NCBI GenBank assembly: GCA_030345135.1
Contig: CP128386.1
Span: 2,197,261 to 2,261,260 of the forward strand
From: Chitinophagaceae bacterium DXS
GTDB lineage: Bacteria > Bacteroidota > Bacteroidia > Chitinophagales > Chitinophagaceae
Direction of reading: 5' to 3'
DNA: 64,000 nucleotides
Under the pieces are notes generated by a model. The model was not told the origin of the DNA. It made no database searches and was given only the letters and a program-made list of their open reading frames with translations. Position numbers and translations under genes: made by a program. Of this stretch, positions 1-9,187 are shown piece by piece; within the stretch, counting starts at the first letter, position 1; each line of letters begins with the position of its first letter.

Positions 1-436
1 TAACAGTACCGGTTTTAGGGTTTGGCATCAGGTTACGAGGACCTAACACTTTACCTAATTTACCTATTTTAGGCATTACTGCAGGCGTAGCGATGATAAC
101 ATCGATATCTGTCCAGCCGCCTTCAATTTTTTGGATGAACTCATCCAAGCCAGCGAAGTCAGCGCCTGCTGCAGTAGCATCAGCAACTTTATCAGGAGTA
201 CAAAGAACTAATACACGTTTTGTTTTACCAGTACCGTGAGGTAAGGTTACAGTACCACGAACCTGCTGATCAGCTTTCTTAGGATCAACTCCCAGGCGGA
301 TGTGCAGATCCACAGAAGCATCAAACTTAGTGGTATTGATATCTTTAACAAGAGCAGATGCGTCTTTTAAAGAGTAGATTTTATTTTTATCGATTTTCGC
401 GTCCGCTACTTTTCTTTTTTTGGTAATTTTTGCCAT
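1..436 (-). CDS. rplA: 50S ribosomal protein L1 (partial, C-terminus beyond window)
   Basis: The reading frame starts with ATG at 436 and runs leftward off the window edge, giving about 145 codons of a protein usually near 230 residues. The N-terminus is Lys-rich (MAKITKKRK), followed by the L1 signature region around residues 60-80 ([12 protein letters not shown]) and later the motif [16 protein letters not shown] at the cut edge. L1 binds 23S rRNA at the L1 stalk, helps release deacylated tRNA, and in many bacteria represses its own operon. It follows rplK by 24 bases in the same direction, the usual L11-L1 order. Identification is secure; the missing part lies outside the window. Confidence 0.96.
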   Translation of the reverse strand, partial: MAKITKKRKVADAKIDKNKIYSLKDASALVKDINTTKFDASVDLHIRLGVDPKKADQQVRGTVTLPHGTGKTKRVLVLCTPDKVADATAAGADFAGLDEFIQKIEGGWTDIDVIIATPAVMPKIGKLGKVLGPRNLMPNPKTGTV

Positions 437-460
437 TTCAATTCAGTTTTAGGAGTTTAA

Positions 461-904
461 TTAATTGTCCCAGGGAGCGGCACCTTCAACATTAAGACCC
501 ATAGAACGGGCAGTACCTGCAACCATTTTCATCGCGCTTTCAATTGTAAAGCAGTTAAGATCAGGCATCTTGTCTTTAGCGATAGCTTCAACCTGAGCCC
601 AGGTAACTTTACCTACTTTAGCACGATTGCTTTCTTTAGAACCTTTCTGAATTTTTGCGGCTTCCATTAACTGAACAGCAGCTGGAGGAGTTTTGATAAC
701 AAAGTCGAAAGACTTGTCAGTATAAACTGTGATTAAAACAGGAAGTACTTTTCCCATTTTATCCTGAGTTCTTGCATTGAACTGTTTGCAGAACTCCATG
801 ATGTTAACACCCTTACTACCAAGGGCAGGACCTACCGGAGGCGCAGGATTGGCTTGACCGCCTTTTACCTGCAACTTTACGAAACCAGAGATTTCTTTTG
901 CCAT
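461..904 (-). CDS. rplK: 50S ribosomal protein L11
   Basis: A 147-residue protein of the normal L11 length. The N-terminal domain carries the conserved [10 protein letters not shown] segment (residues 21-30) and the C-terminal RNA-binding domain ends with the family-typical [13 protein letters not shown]11 binds the GTPase-associated centre of 23S rRNA and takes part in factor binding and the stringent response. It is first in a leftward pair with rplA. In many bacteria nusG and secE lie directly upstream, but here the upstream neighbour is a divergent flavin reductase, and a good promoter stands in the gap. The ATG at 904 is the natural start. Confidence 0.97.
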   Translation of the reverse strand: MAKEISGFVKLQVKGGQANPAPPVGPALGSKGVNIMEFCKQFNARTQDKMGKVLPVLITVYTDKSFDFVIKTPPAAVQLMEAAKIQKGSKESNRAKVGKVTWAQVEAIAKDKMPDLNCFTIESAMKMVAGTARSMGLNVEGAAPWDN

Positions 905-1001
905 TGTCTACAATTTAATTGGTTCAAACGTCTTTCAGCTTTTATAGCTTCCTGACTCCCAAATTCAATTATTCTTACTAAAAAAGAACTTTTTGGGGAC
1001 G

Positions 1002-1031
1002 CAAAGGTAGTAAAAGGATTGGAAAAAACAA
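1002..1031 (-). promoter_or_regulatory. Bacteroidota-type promoter for rplK-rplA
   Basis: Read on the minus strand, TTG (1029-1031) is followed after exactly 19 bases by TACCTTTG (1002-1009), a full match to the Bacteroidota consensus TTG-N19-TAnnTTTG. It lies about 97 bases upstream of the rplK ATG, leaving room for a leader. Confidence 0.8.
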
Positions 1032-1050
1032 GAAGGAAATCATTTTTATG

Positions 1051-1113
1051 TAAGATGTACCGCGAATATGTACGATGTACGATTTTGGATGTACGATTTT
1101 AGGTGTACGATAT
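1051..1113. repeat. Intergenic repeat family A (TGTACGAT type), copy 1
   Basis: Degenerate tandem copies of ATGTACGAT separated by TTTTAG/TTTTGG fill the space between the rplK promoter and the start of the flavin reductase gene. The same unit recurs at 18984, 22400, 33850 and 40290. No coding potential is evident. Confidence 0.7.
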
Positions 1114-1179
1114 GGGTCAAGTGCATGTTCCTATAACTCAACTCAATAAAAATGATTACTTTAAAGCATCAAAGATATA

Positions 1180-1854
1180 ATGATGGCAACATACCGCTTA
1201 GAAATTCAGGAAATCATTCCCAGAACACACAATGTTAGAACTTACAGGTTTGAAAAACCTGCTGGTTTTCAATTTGTTCCGGGACAGGCGGCCGACGTCT
1301 CACTCCTTAAGGAAGGTTGGGAAAAAGAAGTACGGCCTTTTACATTTACCTGTCTCCCATCAGCCGGCTATCTGGAATTCACCATTAAATCTTACACGGA
1401 TCATAATGGAGTGACCAACGAGCTGTTTCATGCCCAAACGGGCGATCACCTGGAAATTTCCGATGCCTGGGGTGCCATTGAATACAAAGGTGAAGGTACT
1501 TTTATTGCGGGCGGCGCGGGTGTAACGCCTTTTATTGCCATTTTCAGATACCTGAAAGAGACAAGCCAGCTTGGCAATAATAAATTGCTATTTTCCAACA
1601 AGACTTCAAAGGACATTATTTTAAAGGAGGAGTTTGAGGAAATGCTTGGAGACAATTTTGTCAATATCATTACAAATGAGACTGTAAGCAGCCCGTTAAT
1701 TACAGGAAGAATTAATAAGGAATACCTGACACAACATATAAAGGATTTCTCGCAGCATTTTTATGTATGCGGCCCGGATGCTTTTACCGAAAGTATTTTA
1801 CAGGCGTTAAAAGAATTAGGGGCAAATGCAGAAGCCCTTGTCTTCGAAAAATAA
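1180..1854 (+). CDS. FAD/NAD(P)-binding oxidoreductase (ferredoxin-NADP reductase superfamily)
   Basis: A 224-residue flavoprotein of the ferredoxin reductase-like superfamily. The N-terminal beta-barrel carries RPFTFTC (about residues 52-58), the equivalent of the RxYS flavin-binding motif. The C-terminal nucleotide-binding domain has GGAGVTPFIA (about 110-119) and the late CGPDAF motif (about 198). It lacks a [2Fe-2S] domain and any membrane segment, so it is probably a soluble NAD(P)H-flavin oxidoreductase handing electrons to a partner that is not obvious nearby. The start may be ATG 1180 or ATG 1183. It diverges from rplK and converges on a lipoprotein gene across a bidirectional hairpin. 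The physiological electron acceptor cannot be told from sequence. Confidence 0.82.
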   Translation: MMATYRLEIQEIIPRTHNVRTYRFEKPAGFQFVPGQAADVSLLKEGWEKEVRPFTFTCLPSAGYLEFTIKSYTDHNGVTNELFHAQTGDHLEISDAWGAIEYKGEGTFIAGGAGVTPFIAIFRYLKETSQLGNNKLLFSNKTSKDIILKEEFEEMLGDNFVNIITNETVSSPLITGRINKEYLTQHIKDFSQHFYVCGPDAFTESILQALKELGANAEALVFEK

Positions 1855-1860
1855 AAAATG

Positions 1861-1884
1861 GGCTTACAATTTTAGTTGTAAGCC
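1861..1884. terminator. Bidirectional hairpin terminator
   Basis: GGCTTACAA and TTGTAAGCC form a 9-bp stem between two convergent genes. On the minus strand it is followed by a T-rich tail, so it probably ends the lipoprotein transcript and possibly the reductase transcript too. Confidence 0.7.
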
Positions 1885-1892
1885 TACTGTCT

Positions 1893-2828
1893 TTACTGGT
1901 GAGGCAATGTAAATATGATGCTTATTTTTTTCGTCTCCTTTGAATCTGTGAAACCTAACCCAACAAACTGAAATATTTTGTCCTTTCCTTTAAAGGTCAC
2001 AGTTAATTGGCCATCAACAGCGCGATATCCATGATAAGAACCTGTTGAACCATTGTATTGCCATAGACGGGGTATCACCTGGTTTTCAGCAGTAAAACTT
2101 CCGTTAACAACTTTGTAAACAGCGGCCGGCAAGGTATTACTTCCCGGAAACGACAATACTATCTGGTCATCTCCATCCGGAGATTCTACGGTAACCACAT
2201 AATCTCCGCTTAACTCGTCTTTACCAGCGTATACTGTATCAATAACAACCGGAGCTCCGTTGATTGTCCAATCGGCAGATTCACTTCCGGACTGGCCTGG
2301 TTTCGGAGATTTGCCGCCCGAAACATTGAAATATGCTTTCACTGAGCCGGATGTTATCTTCATCGTTTTGTGTGTTCTCTTATCCAGCAATACTGCTTTA
2401 TAGTTTCCTTCAATTACCGAGTCTGTGATCTTTGTTATCTCAAAACTGCAGGAGCCGGAATCTTTATATGACGCATAATAAGCCGTATCATTCTGATATA
2501 CGATGTAAGACCGGCCATACAGCGATGTATAAGCATCTGCTATAAAATGTTTTTCCCTCGTGCTTATCATAATACTTAGTATACTGCCTGATGCGTCTGT
2601 TCCCTGGATAATGATAGAGTTAACACCGTCGCTGCTTGTTTTGTAAGCAGTATCGATAGTTCCGCCAAAAGCTGCGTCTGATATTCTGAAGGCCCAGTTA
2701 TTTGCGGGCACGGGAATACCTGAAGGAACAGCGTTTTCTGATTGAACATCTACCTGTTTGGTGCAGGCCACAAATCCTAATAAAAAACAACAGGCCAGAA
2801 CAAGGGCTGATAGGCTTTTTGTTTTCAT
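1893..2828 (-). CDS. Hypothetical lipoprotein, paralogue of 3223-4173
   Basis: About 311 residues from the ATG at 2828; the frame can be read back to 2876 but that extension lacks a signal-like start. The N-terminus MKTKSLSALVLACCFLLGFVAC is a lipoprotein signal with the lipobox ending at Cys 22 or so. The mature part is beta-rich and has no recognised catalytic motif. Its N-terminal half (roughly residues 40-170) is very close to that of the neighbouring gene 3223-4173, including the shared segment FEITKITDSVIEGNYKAVLL, while the C-terminal third has diverged. The pair looks like a tandem duplication of a surface or periplasmic lipoprotein of unknown function. Confidence 0.8.
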   Translation of the reverse strand: MKTKSLSALVLACCFLLGFVACTKQVDVQSENAVPSGIPVPANNWAFRISDAAFGGTIDTAYKTSSDGVNSIIIQGTDASGSILSIMISTREKHFIADAYTSLYGRSYIVYQNDTAYYASYKDSGSCSFEITKITDSVIEGNYKAVLLDKRTHKTMKITSGSVKAYFNVSGGKSPKPGQSGSESADWTINGAPVVIDTVYAGKDELSGDYVVTVESPDGDDQIVLSFPGSNTLPAAVYKVVNGSFTAENQVIPRLWQYNGSTGSYHGYRAVDGQLTVTFKGKDKIFQFVGLGFTDSKETKKISIIFTLPHQ

Positions 2829-3184
2829 GGTGTAATTAAAAATGAGCGAATAGAATATCGCCTTTCGCGTCATCAAACTTTTAATTAGAAAATGATGTTT
2901 ATTCGGTTATCCGGATAGAGAACAATCATTTTTACACAGGAATTGAGAAGGGGTCTTTTACAAACAGAATAGGATCAGAGGAATAAAAAGGAGTATTGAG
3001 ATTTAATTACTTTTCATGTAGAGTAATGTCGGCGGATGTGCATCCGTTCCGCTCATAACAAGAATGATATTGCAAATAAAAAGAAAATATTTGGTTACAG
3101 GCAATTAATTTTTGATTGGTTTATAGCACATTCCATTTATCACAACGGCTTTTCTTATACCGGGAACGCTTAAACCAAATATGC

Positions 3185-3226
3185 TTTAAATAAAAATCCC
3201 GGTTTCTAACCGGGATTTTTATTTAA
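3185..3226. terminator. Strong hairpin terminator
   Basis: A 20-bp perfect stem (core AATCCCGGTT / AACCGGGATT, flanked by A/T runs) with a 3-base loop. The stop codon of the lipoprotein gene 3223-4173 lies inside the stem. It ends that leftward gene and separates it from its paralogue. Confidence 0.85.
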
Positions 3227-4173
3227 AACTTTGGAGCGGTAAAAGTAATGCTGACTATTTTATGCTCTTCGTCAGCAGCGAAATCCATGTTAGAAAATTG
3301 CAATACTTTTTTGCCGTCAACAGTCGACACTTTTATCGTTCCTTCCTTTGGACCAAATTCGTAATAACTATTATCTCCAAGAGATTTGTATATTACCGCA
3401 TCAACATCAAATTCGCCCATTTCGCCCCCGTTCTTTATAGTGTAAATGCCATCCTCAAGAGGCTTATCCCTTTGAAAAATTACCTCAAGCCAGTAATCAG
3501 CATTTGGCGACTCTACCGCCAGAACGTAATAAATATCCGCCCACCTTTTATCCCGGTATACCGTATCTATTTGATAATAGTCATCATTAATTTTCCAGGC
3601 ATGTGTTGGGTCATTATCTTCAGGTTCAGATGGAATTACAGGACCAACCGACCCGTTATTATTCGGCAAATTCAACAAGGCCTTAATCGTTCCCGATTTG
3701 AGTGTAATCATTTTATGACTTGCCTTATCAAGCAGCACCGCCTTATAATTTCCTTCTATAACAGAATCTGTAATTTTTGTAATCTCGAATGTAAAGGAAC
3801 CGGAATCTTTGTATGAAGCGTAATAAAAGGTATCCGTTTGAAAGGAGATAAAGGCTCTTCCATACAAAGAAGTGTAAGCGTCTTTTATGAACTTTTTTTC
3901 TTTAGTGCTAAGCATTATACTTATCAAATTTCCTGCAGTATCTGAACCCTGAATAACAATGTTATTAACGCCCTCACTGCTTACAGTGTATGCGGTATCA
4001 ACTACCCCCGCAAATGAAGAGTCAGGCAATTGAAAACCCCAATTGCTTTCGGTTACATTTAAACCGGGAAGAACAGGTTTTTCTGGTTGAATATCCGCCA
4101 CTTTCTGACAGGCGGTGAAAATCGTGAGCAGACTTATAACTAGTGTAAGGGTCACCAGGTTTTTTGTTTTCAT
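3223..4173 (-). CDS. Hypothetical lipoprotein, paralogue of 1893-2828
   Basis: A 316-residue protein with a lipoprotein signal (MKTKNLVTLTLVISLLTIFT, then AC with the lipid-modified Cys near residue 22). It has the same plan as its downstream neighbour: a conserved N-terminal domain rich in Ser, Thr, Tyr and Asp, with the shared segment FEITKITDSVIEGNYKAVLL, a short linker (here NNNGSVGPVIPSEPEDNDP), and a second, more diverged beta-rich domain. No enzyme motif is visible. Each gene has its own gap and terminator, so they are probably separate transcripts. Function unknown; a cell-envelope location is likely from the lipobox. Confidence 0.8.
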   Translation of the reverse strand: MKTKNLVTLTLVISLLTIFTACQKVADIQPEKPVLPGLNVTESNWGFQLPDSSFAGVVDTAYTVSSEGVNNIVIQGSDTAGNLISIMLSTKEKKFIKDAYTSLYGRAFISFQTDTFYYASYKDSGSFTFEITKITDSVIEGNYKAVLLDKASHKMITLKSGTIKALLNLPNNNGSVGPVIPSEPEDNDPTHAWKINDDYYQIDTVYRDKRWADIYYVLAVESPNADYWLEVIFQRDKPLEDGIYTIKNGGEMGEFDVDAVIYKSLGDNSYYEFGPKEGTIKVSTVDGKKVLQFSNMDFAADEEHKIVSITFTAPKF

Positions 4174-4299
4174 TGCGATACTTGTTAAATAAGCCGCAAA
4201 GAAAGTAAAATATTATGTTACATCTCATTAAAATATTATATCCAAAAAAATAATATTAATTCGAATTATAAACAGCGGCAACGGCAAACAATAAAATTC

Positions 4300-4307
4300 T
4301 AAGTTTG
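4300..4307 (+). promoter_or_regulatory. -7 box for MFS transporter
   Basis: TAAGTTTG matches the Bacteroidota TAnnTTTG box 20 bases before the ATG at 4328. No TTG stands at the expected -33 position, so this is a partial match. Confidence 0.4.
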
Positions 4308-4327
4308 CCGGCCGAATTGATGAAGAT

Positions 4328-5683
4328 ATGTTTAGCAGAAAGAATGTTATTTTGATTGTTGCATCTACGGCAGTTTTCTTTGAAGCGTTAGATATTGCCA
4401 TTCTTAACCTGGCCATTCCGCTGATTCGCACACAATTCCATTTGGAGAATGATGTGATGCAATGGTTGCAGACGGTATATGTACTACTCTATGGCGGTTT
4501 CCTGATAATGGGCGGCAAACTCTCTGATACCGTTGGAAGAAAGAAAGTTTTTGTTGCAGGGTCTGCACTGTTTCTGGTCACATCTCTTGGAGCCGGATTA
4601 TCGTCATCGTTTGGTATGCTCGTTTTTTTCAGAGGTCTGCAAGGACTTGCTGCCGCGATGGTAATGCCCGCGGCTATGTCTATCATCACAAATACATTTA
4701 CCGATCCCCGGGAAAGAAATAAAGCCATCAGTATATTTAGCTCCTTTGCAGCCGTTGGCTCAGGATGCGGTTTATCAGTCGGCGGAATTATTGCGACACA
4801 CATGGGCTGGCAATGGGTATTCTTCATTAATGTTCCGGTTATTGCACTTGCCTTACTGCTCGCTTTAAAGTATATTGATAACGATCAACCCGCAAACCGG
4901 CCACCCGCCCCGGACGTGGTATCTGCGGTTTTGCTCATTATTGTAATATTGTTGCTTTCCTATATTGTGCATGGGATGGGAGATATAAGTAACAATATTC
5001 TGCCTTTAAGCATCGCGGTGTTAGCAGCAGTATCCGGCGCAGCATTTTTTATCCGCCGTTCAAAAAAAATCACATTACCATATATCGACTTTTCACTGTT
5101 TAAAGACACGCATACTATTGCAGGTAATGGTGTAACTATACTAATGGGTGCTATTTTTAGTGGTTATCTTTTTGCTGTGTCTTTAGTCTTTCAACAAAAC
5201 ATGCAATACACTGCCGCGCACGCAGGTCTTTTGTTATTTCCCTTCAGCATTTGCTCTGCGTTGGTTTCCAAATTTGTTGTCCCGGGTATTTTAAAAAAGT
5301 TATCGCTTGTAAAAACAAGTATTCTTGGCATGACATTGATGCTTACAGGGACTTTATTGTTGATATTATCCATGCAATTTCATTATAATCTTCCCTTATT
5401 GTTATTGTCAGCAGCCTGTATAACCGGAACCGGTATGTCTGTATCCTTTCCCGGATTAACTGTAATGAGCATGCATCACATACCAACAGATCAACACGGG
5501 TTGGCAGCCAGTGTTTGTACAACATCTTATTTTTTGGGTGCCGGACTTGGACTTTCTATTTTGTCTTTAATTATGCAGATAACCAAATCAGGCGAAAGCC
5601 TGAGTTATTTACCTGTTACCACTTTATCCTTTTACGCCTTTACAGGTATCCTTTGGCTGATTTCCATCCTTAAGAAAAAATAA
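4328..5683 (+). CDS. MFS drug exporter, DHA2 (EmrB/QacA-like) family
   Basis: A 451-residue inner-membrane protein with many hydrophobic segments throughout, in line with the 14-helix DHA2 branch of the major facilitator superfamily. Motif A is GKLSDTVGRKK (residues 63-73), a motif B-like RGLQGLAAA follows near 102-110, and the antiporter motif C region SGCGLSVGG lies near 145-153. D22 in the first helix (EALDIAILN) is typical of DHA1/DHA2 drug:proton antiporters. It stands alone, with the lipoprotein gene divergent on one side and a long gap on the other, and no linked regulator. Substrate cannot be predicted; export of small toxic molecules is the family role. Confidence 0.88.
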   Translation: MFSRKNVILIVASTAVFFEALDIAILNLAIPLIRTQFHLENDVMQWLQTVYVLLYGGFLIMGGKLSDTVGRKKVFVAGSALFLVTSLGAGLSSSFGMLVFFRGLQGLAAAMVMPAAMSIITNTFTDPRERNKAISIFSSFAAVGSGCGLSVGGIIATHMGWQWVFFINVPVIALALLLALKYIDNDQPANRPPAPDVVSAVLLIIVILLLSYIVHGMGDISNNILPLSIAVLAAVSGAAFFIRRSKKITLPYIDFSLFKDTHTIAGNGVTILMGAIFSGYLFAVSLVFQQNMQYTAAHAGLLLFPFSICSALVSKFVVPGILKKLSLVKTSILGMTLMLTGTLLLILSMQFHYNLPLLLLSAACITGTGMSVSFPGLTVMSMHHIPTDQHGLAASVCTTSYFLGAGLGLSILSLIMQITKSGESLSYLPVTTLSFYAFTGILWLISILKKK

Positions 5684-5997
5684 ATGGTTAAAGGGCAATT
5701 GATGGAGGTCAATAACTTTTTATAAAAATTAAAAAGCTGAAAATTTCAACTTACTGTCTTTAGTAACTAGCAGTTAATCGGTTACAATTTTTTACGGTCA
5801 ACATATGTCAATATAGTAGTATTAAAAAAATATTACATTAAACTTTTATCGCATTTTGCAATTTAAATTTGCACATCCAATATCCCTATGCTTTGCATAT
5901 TCATGAAAGGCCTTAAATCAGTTTGTCTCCATTCTTCATGAATTATGCTTAGTCGAGTTTTCGAATTCTAATATCCAATATTCTAAAAACCATTCCC
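5684..5997. other. Intergenic region, 314 bases
   Basis: AT-rich spacer between the MFS gene and the sorted esterase. Apart from the -7 box at 5864-5871 and the palindromic stretch near 5886-5900 (ATGCTTTGCAT) nothing distinct was seen. Confidence 0.6.
5864..5871 (+). promoter_or_regulatory. -7 box upstream of sorted esterase
   Basis: TAAATTTG matches TAnnTTTG. It would leave a leader of roughly 120 bases before the ATG at 5998. No TTG lies 19 bases upstream, so confidence is modest. Confidence 0.4.
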
Positions 5998-8472
5998 ATG
6001 CAGAGAATTGTCTGTATTGCACTATGTGCGGTATTGTTACCGTTATGTGCCCTTTCAAAAAGAAATCCATTTGCCCCATCGTCTGCTCCAACTGCATTTA
6101 CTGCCACAGGTGGCGATACTAAAATCACACTTAACTGGAGCCAACCTTTGAACAATGGAGGCTCGGCTGTTACAAGCTACAAGATTTACCGCGGCACACG
6201 AGCGGGAGGATCAAAAAACCTCATTAAAACTGTCGCATCAACCGTCTACTCAATTATTGATGAAGGCAAGGTTAACGGCACCCAGTATTTTTACACCATC
6301 AAAGCCGTAAACCTAAGCGGCGATGGAGAATCTTCTCCTGAGGTAAATGCTATTCCGGGCGTGCAAACAGTTGATACGCTTCCCACGGCTACACCTCCCG
6401 GAAATATTTCAACACAGCAGCCGGTTACCGACACTTCTGGTCAGACTGCAACCACTCCGCCCCCTTCTTCAACCGACACTTTACCCACACCTCCGTCAAC
6501 AGATACATCTGCTCCTGTAGTAACTCCACCTGCTACAGATACAACACAGGTGCCTTCGAAAGATTCAACACAAATCCCAACAACAACACCCGAGCCAGAC
6601 AATGGGGATTATACTACTACTTTCAACATTGTTTCAGGCAAAGCGAATCCATGGGATAGCACGGCCGTAGATCAGCAAGGCTATATGTACACCCCTGCCG
6701 GGTATAATAATGGCAATAAAAGAAAATACCCGGCAATTATTTTCCTTCATGGCCTCGGTGAGGTAGGCAGAAACCAGGTTAAACTGCTGGTAAACGAAGG
6801 CCTTCCCTACCTGATCAATAACGGAATGAAGCCTGACAGTTGCCTGATCTTTTGTCCGCAATTGCCTTATGGCAGCTGGACTAAAGCAAAGATTGAAGTT
6901 GCTATGAACTGGATCATCGCCAATTACAGAATTGACACGACCAGGATCTATGTTACCGGACTTTCACTCGGTGCAAACGGAACTTTTGAAGCACTGAAAG
7001 GTATTGGGAACAGGGTTGCTGCGGCTATTTCTTCCAATGGATTTAACAACGGACCTGCCAGCCTTACTACTTCAAATTATAGCATGCTCTGGAATGTTCC
7101 CGTATTGTTTATAGGCGGAGATAAAGATGTAACCATCCCTTTTGATTACACAGACAAAACAACTATCCCTGTCGTGACCTCGGTATATTACAGCAATGCC
7201 AGAAAAGATCCAACCCTCATTCCAATGGAACTTCTATGTATTAAAGGAGGCACACACAGTAGAAATGTGTGGAACGACAACTGCTACGATATTTCAAAAG
7301 CACCTTTCAATTTTATCAACTGGTTTTTGCAATACAGCAAGGATAAAGCATACACAGCAACAAGACAGGTAGAGTTGATGGAAAGGTTTGTATCATTAAA
7401 AAAGTTTGACCAGGCATTGTTTAAATACCAAACAGCACTAACCTATGTAAATCAGTTAGCGGCCGGAGATGATAAAACAAAGCTAAGCGACAGGCTTGCA
7501 AATGCCTGTTTACAGTTAAACAACGCCGGCAAAAGGTATATTATTAAGTTCGGCAATAGTGTTACAGATGCATCCTATAACTATTTACTAAACGGCGCAA
7601 CCGGACAAACAGTTTCCGCGCTAAAGGATATGACAAGCAAGCAGACTTCAACCTACAAATTCACCATTACAAAACAGGCGAGCACAACTACGTCGTTTAC
7701 TACTGACAACACCGTCTTTAATCACAATTATCTCGGCCTTACAAAGGGCTTTTTGCAAAATGGATTTGTTGCAACGGCAGCTGGAGGTTGTTATGAATTC
7801 TCCGGACTGGATAATACGAAAACTTACAGACTGGTTGCATTCGGAGCTTATAACCACACCACTCCTTCAACACCGGCAGACCTGACTATTGTTGTTGACA
7901 GCACCGTAAAAACATTATTCACCAACACTACTTCTGTTAACTGGATTGAATTTAGCAATATTAAGCCAGTGCAAGGAAAAGTAACATTTATGGTCAAAGG
8001 ATCGCCCTCTTATAAGAATGTTGATCTGGTTAGCAAAACTGAAACCGGTTCCAGTCAAACAACAGCATCCAACATTGTTGGCTATAATTACAACGCGTAT
8101 ATTAACGGGGTAATGCTGGTTGAAAACCCACCCACCGCTTCAACCACACAAAGAACTATGCTTATGCAACAAAGACAAACGCTGGAGGCGGCGGTACCAG
8201 CAGTTGCTAAAGAAGAAGTTTTACAAACCAGTATTTATCCTAATCCCGTTTCAGGTGGTGCATTAAATGTGCAGTTGGCATCTAATGTTAATGGCACAGC
8301 ATCTGTTTCAGTATACAACATGGAAGGAAAATTAATGCGTATGCAATCTTTTCAAACCATCGGCAAAGGCAACCTGCTAACGCTTAATGTTAGCAATCTG
8401 CCCAAAGGTCTTTACCTGGCAAAAATTGCAGCAGCCGGATCTTTCGTAACACACAAAGTTGTTATTCAGTAA
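5998..8472 (+). CDS. Secreted multidomain esterase with FnIII domain and type IX sorting domain
   Basis: An 824-residue exported protein. Order of parts: signal peptide (1-19), fibronectin type III domain (about 30-120, SYKIYRG and YTIKAVN strands), a Pro/Thr/Ser/Asp-rich linker (about 122-203), and an alpha/beta hydrolase of the esterase/prolyl-oligopeptidase type (about 225-450). This has the oxyanion segment FLHGLGE, nucleophile Ser 323 in GLSLGANG, an acidic residue in GGDKDV, and a His in GGTHSRN. A middle region follows, with a C-terminal beta-sandwich (about 745-824) beginning SIYPNPV and ending in KVVIQ. That is a classic Por/type IX secretion sorting domain, so the protein should cross the outer membrane. 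The likely substrate is an acylated polysaccharide or similar ester, but this is inference. Confidence 0.85.
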   Translation: MQRIVCIALCAVLLPLCALSKRNPFAPSSAPTAFTATGGDTKITLNWSQPLNNGGSAVTSYKIYRGTRAGGSKNLIKTVASTVYSIIDEGKVNGTQYFYTIKAVNLSGDGESSPEVNAIPGVQTVDTLPTATPPGNISTQQPVTDTSGQTATTPPPSSTDTLPTPPSTDTSAPVVTPPATDTTQVPSKDSTQIPTTTPEPDNGDYTTTFNIVSGKANPWDSTAVDQQGYMYTPAGYNNGNKRKYPAIIFLHGLGEVGRNQVKLLVNEGLPYLINNGMKPDSCLIFCPQLPYGSWTKAKIEVAMNWIIANYRIDTTRIYVTGLSLGANGTFEALKGIGNRVAAAISSNGFNNGPASLTTSNYSMLWNVPVLFIGGDKDVTIPFDYTDKTTIPVVTSVYYSNARKDPTLIPMELLCIKGGTHSRNVWNDNCYDISKAPFNFINWFLQYSKDKAYTATRQVELMERFVSLKKFDQALFKYQTALTYVNQLAAGDDKTKLSDRLANACLQLNNAGKRYIIKFGNSVTDASYNYLLNGATGQTVSALKDMTSKQTSTYKFTITKQASTTTSFTTDNTVFNHNYLGLTKGFLQNGFVATAAGGCYEFSGLDNTKTYRLVAFGAYNHTTPSTPADLTIVVDSTVKTLFTNTTSVNWIEFSNIKPVQGKVTFMVKGSPSYKNVDLVSKTETGSSQTTASNIVGYNYNAYINGVMLVENPPTASTTQRTMLMQQRQTLEAAVPAVAKEEVLQTSIYPNPVSGGALNVQLASNVNGTASVSVYNMEGKLMRMQSFQTIGKGNLLTLNVSNLPKGLYLAKIAAAGSFVTHKVVIQ

Positions 8473-8657
8473 AAAATTGTTTTTATCTAAAAGTGAAATA
8501 ATTAAGCAATAAAATCATCCAAGAGTTTTAACACCTGGACACTACCGATAGCAGTGGCCGTACCTGGCTGAATGAATGCCTGGAATGAACTGCATCAACA
8601 AAGCTTAAGGCAAGAAAGGACATCTTACAGATCCATTCGAAACCTTAGGCTTTTGTC
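8473..8657. other. Intergenic region with no recognised feature
   Basis: Spacer after the sorted esterase gene. No repeat family, hairpin with a T tail or promoter box was seen. Confidence 0.5.
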
Positions 8658-8879
8658 TTAAAAAGAAGCATTGTCGCTATTGCATTTCTTCCCCACGATG
8701 CATATCTCAACAGCATAATCCCTTGTTGCAAAACACGTCGATATCAGAAGGTGCGGATCAACTTCGTTCGCTGTATAATCAGATGTTGCATAGGCATAAG
8801 TTGTGCCAACTATAGCAGCCAATGTTATTAAAACGAGTGTTTTCCTCAATCCGGTTTCTGATAGAACATTGCTATTCAA
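8658..8879 (-). CDS. Possible small secreted peptide
   Basis: A 73-residue frame whose only available start is TTG at 8879. Residues 11-30 (RKTLVLITLAAIVGTTYAYA) look like an export signal ending in an Ala-x-Ala-type site. The mature part would be about 43 residues with three Cys (STCFATRD, EICIVGKKC). Such short Cys-containing exported peptides, some of the NVEAL group, are common in Bacteroidota; the resemblance here is only in general plan. It stands alone, leftward, in a long gap. The TTG start and lack of a recognisable promoter weaken the call, and it could be chance. Confidence 0.35.
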   Translation of the reverse strand: MNSNVLSETGLRKTLVLITLAAIVGTTYAYATSDYTANEVDPHLLISTCFATRDYAVEICIVGKKCNSDNASF

Positions 8880-9187
8880 TTATCGTCTGTAAATCCAATT
8901 TATCATAATCCCACAAAAATAAGTTCTGGCGAGGTTTATGGTGTTTGAGAGTAAAAAAATGAACTAAAAGAGTACGTTATTTAAATAAACAGTGATTGGC
9001 TTTGCAACCTTTTGTTACTTACAGTGGATAATGACAATTAGCGAGCTAAATTCAGTAAAATAAAGACGCTACAACCAATGGATATAAATAAACACGATAC
9101 GACATAATGTCTGACCACTATTTATATAGCTTGTGTCGGATATTGCAAAGAATATAATTTGTTCTGTAAAACAGTATCTTATACACT
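8880..9187. other. Intergenic region, 308 bases
   Basis: AT-rich spacer between two divergent or isolated small genes. No complete TTG-N19-TAnnTTTG promoter, repeat family or hairpin terminator was recognised. Confidence 0.5.
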
